DNA of 64,000 nt from the NCBI GenBank assembly GCA_013398955.1, contig VWPU01019110.1:78476-142475 (forward strand), written 5' to 3'. The position numbers and the translations under genes were made by a program. Below, one piece after another: positions 55,841-64,000 of the stretch (its first letter is position 1; every line of letters starts with the position of its first letter). The stretch comes from Callaeas wilsoni. Taxonomy: Eukaryota > Chordata > Aves > Passeriformes > Callaeidae. The notes under the pieces were generated by a model. It was not told where the DNA came from, did not search any database, and saw only the letters and a program-made list of their open reading frames with translations.

Positions 55841-58197
55841 AAGGGAGTCCTGCCCGAAGGTGCCCTCCGTGCCTGCGCGCACGTGTCTGTGTGTGTCTAT
55901 GTGTCTGTATCTAGGCTGCCTGCATGGCCGTGGCTCCCAGAAGCTTCCCACGTGCTGTTAGCTGAGAGCTCCTTCGGACTAGGGCCTCCTGTGCTGTTCG
56001 CCCCTCTTTTGTTCCAGGTGTCCTAGGAGCAGAATTAGGGTCATCTGCTACTAGTTGCTGTGATAGACTGCCTAAGCTTTTGTGTTTCTGCGAGTTTGGT
56101 GCTTTTCCTCACTTACAGCAATGAATAAATGTCCATCGTTTCTTTCTGTTTCTTTCTCAGTCCTTATTTTCTGACTGTAGAAGAGATGCTACACATACAG
56201 TGTCTGTCATAAGAGAGAGTTGTTTTTCTCAGGTCCTTTTAGTTCTACTGGACAACTCTAAAGCTTATTTGGAGGTTGGCATGTCTTCCAGAAAAAAAAA
56301 AAAAGTAATGAAAAATATAAATGCTGGAGTCAATCAGAATCCAAATGAAATTTTCAAATAATTCTTATGAAAGTTAGGTAGCCTCAACAGTGCATGTTCG
56401 TGAAAGACTGAGACATGCAACTCCAAGTTGACCCAATGAAGAGCAAAAGAGAATAAAGGCCTTCTTTCTCCTGATGTTTAATCACTCTTGCTTTTGATGA
56501 GGAAAAAACCCAAGAGGTGACTAAATATGCCTGTTTTTTAGAGCTGTACAAACAGCTATCTGCTTCCGTGTTTGGCTTCTTAATGCGATGATACGCCATC
56601 TGATGTTACTAGGATGTAGCTCAAGTTCTTCTGTGTGTCCTTTGGCAACCTGAGAGTCAACAGGAAATTTTCTTGTTCAGAGTTTTTTTTTGGTATTTCA
56701 ACTCATTAGTTTTGCTGCCAAGTTATTTGTTTTTACAGGGACAGCTAACTGGCACGAGTGGGAAAGAGTAAAACTCACCAGATAAGTCTGGAGGTGACTG
56801 TATAAATTAGTGGGAATACAACTTTTTTTTTTTTTTTTCTTTCAAGAACCATAGATCTAGTTTTAAATCACCTTGCCTGGTACAAGTGATTGGGAATTCC
56901 ATCTGAGCAGCAGGTGCTGAAACAGGGTAGTGTCTATAAAATAAAGTGTTATTTTATTAGTGGCTCCCCCATCCTTGCAGTCATACTTTTCACCAGCCCA
57001 TGGCTGGCGGTCATTTCAGCCTAATTTGTCCTTTCCTTTAAGCTCTCCAGAATTATTGACAAAGTTTTGCCACATGAGCTGAGCTGTATACCATCCCACT
57101 GATAGTAGCTTTTCCTGGATGCATACATATTTTTCTCATTAGATCAGATTACTGAAGAATGGATTTTTTGGATTGATTTTGTTTCCAGCATCAGGGAACA
57201 GGGGTTGCATTGAAAGTGATAGTTTGAAAACTTAGCTGCAGGGAGCAGGCAGCTGTGTAGATGCTGGTGGCAAGCTGTACCAGGCTATTACAGGGAGGAG
57301 CTGAAGAGGTCAACATGTGATAGGCAAGCCCCAGGATTTCACTGGTGGGGTGAGCCTCTGAGAACAGCGCAGAGGACTCAGAAAATTAATGGGCTTAAGA
57401 CATCTCCCCAACAACTCCCTTTTCTGGTCCTGAAGCTCACCTCATGGGAGGACAACAGGAATGTTAGAACTAAGCTGAGACATTTGATGAACTAAAGGGG
57501 TCTGGTGGCATTGTGACTGACCAGTGGAGATAACTGAGGCCATGACTGAAGCTGTCTAGTTGCATCTTAGTGGAGAGGATTTCCCACTTAGAGCTCATTC
57601 TGGAGTTGCATTTGTAGGTTTGCAGGCAGCTTCCTGAACATGTTCCCTTGTCTGTTACAAATGTATATCTTGTCCATGCACAGGAAGCTTATGGAAGGTA
57701 CTGTATTTAAAATATATCTCCTGGTTGCACTGTTATCGGTATATTCTGGCTACGTCTGTCACGTTCATAGGAGTTTATAGCAGCATAATTATTAAGATTC
57801 ATACTCTGTGCGATAAATTGAAGTGCTTTTGTTTAAAAGCAAATTAAAGACTTTGGCTCAGATTCTGAAGGTGTTTATAACTGGGAATTACCCCAGTCAA
57901 TAGAACTTGTCATTTATAGAAAGCTTGTATTTGTAAATGTCTGTGGGGCAAGTGCCTTTGCATGTCAGCTACAATAAGCTGTTTGTGAATGTTTTGGCCT
58001 GTACTGAAGTTGTTTTCTCTGCTTGTTGGCAGATGTTGATGAATTAACAACTATAAAACGAGAACTGAATTACAGAATTTCCGTTCAATCAGCAAAGTTG
58101 CTCCGTCTTCTGAAGCAGAAAGACAGACTTGTACAAAAAGTCCAGAAGAACTGCGACATTGTCACAGCTTGTTTACAGGCAGTTTCCCAGAAACGCT
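55497..58197 (+). CDS. TBC1D30: TBC1 domain family member 30, first two coding exons (partial)
   Basis: Join 55497-55752 and 58033-58197: 140 codons plus one base, in frame. TBC1D30 is a Rab GTPase-activating protein, reported to act on Rab8 and affect primary cilia. In the window are the acidic, low-complexity N-terminus and the conserved RTSSLVSGLLTELYSA block (exon 1), then a basic coiled-coil-like segment QSAKLLRLLKQKDRLVQKVQ leading to NCDIVTACLQAVSQKR (exon 2). The TBC catalytic domain should follow to the right. I looked for the next exon in 58198-64000 and did not find it. Identity rests on the two conserved blocks and on the place next to GNS. Confidence 0.9.
55753..58032 (+). other. 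TBC1D30: TBC1D30 intron 1
   Basis: GT-AG intron (acceptor cttgttggcag). A poly-T run is at about 56823-56838. No LINE or gene recognised. Confidence 0.83.
58033..58197 (+). CDS. TBC1D30: TBC1D30 exon 2
   Basis: 165 bp, phase 1 to phase 1. Bases AT complete Asp, then VDELTTIKRELNYRISVQSA and KLLRLLKQKDRLVQKVQKNC, DIVTACLQAVSQKR and one base T before GTAAGT. This segment is highly conserved in TBC1D30. Confidence 0.94.
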
Positions 58198-61100
58198 GTA
58201 AGTACTTTCTGTGTTCTAGTGTAAATAGGTTATTTCATTAATGTGGGCAGTATTTCATTTAAGCCCTCACACTTAATTTAAAGTCAAGAGGCCAGGCTAT
58301 GCTGCTCCTTAGATATGACTGGCTCCTATTAGGATATCAGTAGTACCTGGAAACAGGCAAAGTTCAACTAGCTCAGCTGGGTAGGCTGCTGTAGCCTCAG
58401 CTGTTAATTCTGTGTACCTCCTTTCTACCAAGTTGATCCAAGGTGAGGAGTATTAGCAAAAACAAACCTATTTCCCTCAAAGCCCTTTATCAGCATCAGT
58501 GTTTTGGGGATTTCTGAGAGAGTGCGTGGGAAAGAGAAGAAAAGTTGTTCTTTAATTGTTTAGCCTTTTTTTCCTGCACTGTGAAACCTTTTTATTTGAC
58601 TTGGCAAAGTTGTCATCTTAAGATAGACTGAAGTGCTTTTTGGTAGTTCTTCTAAAGTAAAACTGCATGTAACTTCATGAGTAAGAATAAATAGAAATTA
58701 TGCCTTTGGAAAGGATGTGTGGAAATAACCTAATGTTCCGTCTTATTTTTTCGTTAACATGCAGCGTGACAGGTACAGAAATGTTCAGGTACAGTAAATA
58801 AAGCATGGTCTTTTCATCAAAATGTCTGTAGGAGCTTTGAGGTGCATGTAAAGACTTTACTAAAAGAATTTTCCTGTAGTGGCATGTGCTAATGTAGTCT
58901 AGTTAAGAGCTTGTCTATTAATCTGAAACTCAATTTTTAAGCATTTAAAAGTGTTCCTTTGTTTTACTTGAACCTGGCATGAAAGTTCTTTGCTGTCATG
59001 TACATATTTCTTCTCAAAAACTCTTTTTTTAATGTCAGCTTAAGGGACAGGACCAAGGTCTCTATGCCGCAAGTATGGAAGCTTATACTGTAGTCTCCTT
59101 TTAAATAAGACTGCTTGAATTTTCTACATATTTAGAGGATTTGACTGTAAATTCTGAATACATTTTTCCCCACATAGTGGAATCTCTATATAGAGATAGA
59201 ACTGTAGTTTTCAATTAACCTTACGTTCACATTCAGATGTTTGAATGCTACCTTTAAGCAATCTATACAGACCAATTGCAAACAAATTTCATTAAAAGAC
59301 GGACATTCTGTCTGACCCGTTTTGATTAGTGCTTGACAAATTAACTCCTAGTGGTAATTTCAGTTAGTTCAGAAATTACAGGGCTGATAAATTTGATCTC
59401 TTATTTTCTGATGGAATGTCTATCCTGCTTTAATCTGTTTCTACAGAGAGAAAAAAACAAGTGCTGTTTAAAAAACTCTGTGCTCAAAATTGTGTTCAGT
59501 GTCTGAAAGTTCAGGATCTGTGAGTTTTGCAGTTCACACAGGGAGCTATCGACTCCTCAGTCTTAGACCTGTGCTAGCTCTTGGTCTCTGCTGCTTGCAC
59601 AAAAGAGGCCTGGCCCCCTGGCAGCTTTGGGAGCCCACATCTGACCTGCTTGTGCTTCAGGACCACCAATAGCCAGCACAGCGCCTGCAGCATTTGAACC
59701 CCTGAGTGGGTAGAGTAAATGTGGAGCAACAGTCGCCAGGGACAACTTCATAACTTACTGTGTTTCTCGTTATGCTGCTGACCGTTGTCACTAGCAGGTG
59801 ATGCATGTTTTGCATACAAATAGGTATTACCATAGAAAATAAAATTCACTGCAGAGTGAAATGCGTTTTGGTTGGACACATGAATGGTCATGGCTCTGTT
59901 AAAGGAACGATAAGTTGTTCTGTAGAATATATGATAAAATCAGTACAGTGTGCTGTACTTCTAGTTTGCAAGATATATGAATGAGCAGTTTCATTTTAAT
60001 AATACCTTTTAAACCCAAATTTAAATAAAATACTGCAATGAAGAAAACTGGTAAGAGAGAAATCACAGTGATGACCTGATGGCAAACATGGCATATGTTT
60101 CTCTTACTCTTGTTATTTTGACTTATTTGGGGTAAGAAGATATGTGTTTGTTCTGCAGAACTATGAGCTGTTTCAAGTCCATACTAGAAACTAAGCAGAG
60201 TGCTTTATGCACTGAATTATATCATTTGAGAAAAGCAGAATCCAGTTAAAAAAATCAAAGTTTTGCAGCTGTCATCTAAAGAGTATGCAAAAGACCTCTC
60301 TTTCTTTTATCTTCTTGTATTTTATATAGTGACAGCTTGCTTTCATTACTAAATACATTTTGACTGATCAAATTGCAAACCAGAAGTTCCTTGAATCACA
60401 AATTTTGATTGATTTTTAATTAAAATGAACCCAAAAGACAATCAACTAACAACCCAAACCAAAACCATGTATTATCTATAATTTATTTAGAAGTAAAAGC
60501 ATGCAGCTCAGTTTTAAGTCAGTCTGGCTGGAAGCAAGCAGGCATGCTTATATCTGATTCAATATAAAATAAGCTGAAGTTACAGAAACAGAAAGTTCAT
60601 TTATATTTTCTTGTATTTTTAATGAAGAAATAATTTTAGTAGAAAATTTCCCAAAGATATAAATAATTTCTCTGTCATAGCTGTGTTGCTATGGTGGTGC
60701 TGTGTACCTATAATAAGAAATGGGTCTCATGCTGTGTTCAGAAAAATTCTTAGTATTCTCTCTTGTAATACTTGTTTAGAAACTATGATTAAAGTATTAA
60801 TCTTCTGTTATTTGAGCATTGCTTCTGTGTAGAATTCTCTAAGATAACAATAAACATTTGCTTTCTAGTCTTTATTTTCCTTTTTCTGGTTTGATTTAAT
60901 TCAGAGCCAGTAGAGGGAGACAGAATATTTTATTTTGTGCAGAACTAGAGGTGTATCTCTGGTTTTGATAAGGATACAAAGGCCATTAACCTTCCTTAAA
61001 CCTGAAGGGAAGTGCTTTACAAATGCAGTCAGGCAAGAACTGGATGAAAAGATTTAGCATCAGGTTGTCAAATAAATGTTATTCACAAAGGAAATATTAG

Positions 61101-64000
61101 GTTCCATGTGTGAAATAGATGTAAAACTGTGACAAATGGCTTTTTAATTATAACTGAGATCATTAATTCCCACATGGTTGTTGAAGTTATTCAGAAGCTC
61201 CTGACTAAATGAACTGAATGTTTTGGAATCCAACTGCAGAAATTCAGAGGGTTATGCCAGTATTTATTAGTGGTATTTACAATCTCTTTGAGTGCATCCT
61301 AATTGGATAGAAAGGCAGCATGAACTGGCATCATCTGGGCACAGATTTGTCCCCCCCACATGTCCCCAGAGCATGGACAGTTTCCTGGTAGAAGGCTGGG
61401 CTACGAAGTCTCCCCAGGTTCTGAGAACGAGTTACTGTCTCTACAGCATCAACTTTTCTCACAGGGTATGGAACTCAGAGGAAACTGGGAAAGCATTGCC
61501 TGATGTTATTTGCACGAATTGATTAGGAAAGAACTGAGCAAGGTCACATTACCATGTGCACCTGGAAAAGTGTAACTTTGACATGCAAAAGTACTTGTAC
61601 ATCTAGATGATATTTCTGTTTTCTGTCTCCTCATTCCCTTCTTCCCTCAGTCCTACTGCATCTGTGTCCTGTCCCATCTTTTTTTTTCCCTGCCAAATGC
61701 TTTATTAGCTTTTCTTACATGACCCAATCTTTAAATATTGGACTTCTCAGCTCTGTTCCATTTTCCCCATTCCTGCATCTTGTCTATTTTGCAGTGTCTA
61801 CCCAGATTACTTCCTGTCCTTGAATTTTCTTCACATTATTTGTTGGTCTTGTTCATATGTTATTCCTTGTCTTTTTCCTGCATATACTAATTATCTACTT
61901 GCCCATTTTCTCCATCCCTCCTCTTCCCTCAACATGGTTACAAAACCAAGCCAGAAATTCACAATTTTTAGTTCGTAGGATAAAAATTTGGTAAAGGTGT
62001 AAGAACAGCTTTAACACAATACAGTGTGGACACAGCTAATATTGATTTGATTGAACTTGAATTTGATAAGGTTCTTGGAGGAGAGGAAAATTTTTCACAG
62101 TGAAAACAATCAGCCACTGCAATAATCTCCCCAGCCAAGTGGTGGATTCCTCAGTGTTGGATGCTTTTAAGATTTGGCTGCACAGGATGCTGGGCCATCT
62201 TGTCTAGAGCATGCTTTTGTTGAGAAAAGTTGATGATCCTTGAGGTCCCTTCCAACCTGATATTCTGTGATTCAATGATTGATTTCACTCTGGATCAGAT
62301 GTCTTGCAACATGGGGCAAGTACTTATGTACATTTGTAATAATTCATCCATATCAAATTTTGCCTGTGATTTATCTGTCTCTTCCCACTCACTTCCCAGT
62401 AGTTTGATGTACTGTTGCCGTTGTATGAATTTGTTATGAATTACTGTTGCTTTAACCTGGAACACCCCAATTGCTCTGGTTTAATTTTTTTATTTCTTTG
62501 TGAAGACTTGAGTTACTCAGTGAATACTGCTGTGGCACTTTAGTGGAGGTGGGCTGAGCACTGGTTAGCAAGGATTTTCTGATCCATTCTGTGTCCTGTG
62601 CTGGTTTGCCAAGAGTGAGGTAATGGAGTGGTTAGAAAAGGAGAGAACCTGTATCGAGTGATGCTTGAGCTTGGCTCAGTGGGGATGGTAGCTGTGTGCT
62701 TGGTCCGTCAGCTGCACTGGGCAGCAGTTCTTTTGGTCTGGATGGCGAAGTTCACCTGCTGGTCCCTTGTGATGAGCATGCACAAGGGAAAATGGCTCTA
62801 GATCTAAGTGTGATCTTAACTGACTTGTTCAGTGTTATCCAGCATTATTAATAAATTGTGTGATTTTTGAAAATATTACTGAAGAGCCCTTCAAAAGAGC
62901 CACCTATAGTGATGAATATAAAATTAAATGCCATTTGACTAACATACTTCATTCAGCTTCAGCCAGCAAAGATTCTGGAAAATCTGAAAGCTTATTCAAT
63001 TGCAGTTGGAGCCTGGACTGAGAAAGATTACTTTTCTTTTAACACTAGGCTTGGAGGAGAAGGACTGCAAACAGCAACCTTCATTGCTGTGCATCAGGTC
63101 ATGAAGAAATGTTTCAATAAGTAGGTGTGTGTCATGTTCAGTATTTGCTAATGTAAATTAGATTGTGTATTCTGGGTATCTGTTAGACTAGGAGAGAGTT
63201 TGAGTGTTGTCAAACATAATAACAGCTGTGTGGATAATCACTAACGGAATAATCGTGTGGAGTTTTTAGGTAGCGAATTCAATGGTTACTTTCTTTTGAT
63301 GAGAATATAACCTTGGAACTGGTCTTTGAGCAGCACAGCCAGGATGCTGTGACTTGGGGAAATGGTTTAACAGAGCAGCAAGTCTGTGGCCCATCCCTCT
63401 CATAGGATATTCTTCTAGAGAACTATCAACTTAATACCCAGATTTCAAGTGTAATTGTGCTGCTGATGGGATGTGAACACAGAGTATGATCTTGCAGGTA
63501 ATGAATTTTGACATCTTTGGTCACTTGATGAGCAGTAGCAGTGGTAAGCCCTAGGGAGAGAGACCACCTCACTGCACTGTCTCCAGCCACCTCTTCAGGA
63601 TGATCTGTGCTAGCCCCAGAATGCTGACTGGTGTGTGAGTCAATAGAAACCCTTGGCAGTCTAATTAAAAATACTTAAACGGACTGCCATCTTCTCTTGC
63701 TGTAAAAACAAAGCTGTAATATAAATTCTAAATTGGCAAACTGTGCAGTCAGTTTCCTTACAAACCTGGCAAATTGTGTGATTGTGCATATTTGGTACCT
63801 CTCAGAGGCCACTTTGAGGCTAATTTCAGTTTCTTAACTTCCAAGGCGAAGTAAAATTTCTTTACTTTTCTGGTGTTGAAAAGATAATTTTTTTCTTTCT
63901 TTTTTCCTTGAAAGAAAGAGGCTGGATTTGCCGTCTAATTTGGTCATATATCGACTGAGAAGTTCTTGTGGTCTGTGTCACTGTGTCTCGGTTTGGACAG
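58198..64000 (+). other. TBC1D30: TBC1D30 intron 2 (runs off the right edge)
   Basis: No further TBC1D30 exon found. It holds a CR1 tail (62065-62282), a T/C-rich stretch near 61620-61920 and an unexplained open frame at about 62936-63123. The rest shows nothing I recognise. Confidence 0.7.
62065..62282 (+). mobile_element. CR1 LINE 3'-end fragment
   Basis: Reads like a diverged CR1 tail: ggaggagaggaaaatttttc, ccccagccaagtggtggatt, then cttgaggtcccttccaacct and gatattctgtgattcaatgatt at the end. More diverged than the copy at 54675-54985. Confidence 0.88.

Noticed and set aside
56823..56838. Poly-T run as a possible reverse-oriented retrocopy tail
   Set aside because: No gene-like or element-like sequence with target duplications lies beside it; it looks like a simple homopolymer.

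Overview
This is a vertebrate nuclear window, most likely from a bird. Three multi-exon genes with GT-AG introns lie in the order RASSF3 (+), GNS (-), TBC1D30 (+), the gene order I recall for human chromosome 12q14. The interspersed repeats I recognise are all CR1/L3-clade LINE tails, typical of sauropsids; I see no Alu-like or L1-like sequence. The species cannot be fixed from the sequence alone.

Layout: bases 1-22682 are intron sequence of RASSF3 (its first exon and promoter lie to the left of the window), holding a TG/TA microsatellite, an old LINE fragment and a striking 47-bp inverted repeat. Bases 22683-26140 carry the last four RASSF3 coding exons (213 codons, encoding the Ras-association and SARAH domains), followed by a long AU-rich 3' UTR with poly(A) signals near 28433 and 30436. 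Bases about 30460-34050 are a tail-to-tail intergenic gap. GNS follows on the minus strand and is complete: 14 coding exons from 54428 down to 37464 give a 540-residue lysosomal N-acetylglucosamine-6-sulfatase, including the sulfatase CCPSR motif. GNS and TBC1D30 are head to head; their start codons are 1.07 kb apart in a CpG-rich region that contains a CLEAR/E-box motif and is split by a CR1 3' tail. TBC1D30 exons 1 and 2 (55497-55752 and 58033-58197) encode the N-terminal part of a Rab GAP; the TBC domain itself lies to the right of the window.

The three genes do not form a pathway: a Ras-association scaffold, a lysosomal heparan/keratan sulfate-degrading enzyme, and a Rab GTPase-activating protein. 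I worked out exon borders by reading splice signals and checking codon phase across every junction; all GNS and RASSF3 junctions in the window keep frame. I found no wholly new gene system. The observations most worth checking are the 47-bp inverted repeat, the CR1 inside the shared promoter, the CLEAR motif at GNS, and the RASSF3 exon differences (longer linker, tandem splice donors). Comparisons with human proteins are from memory.
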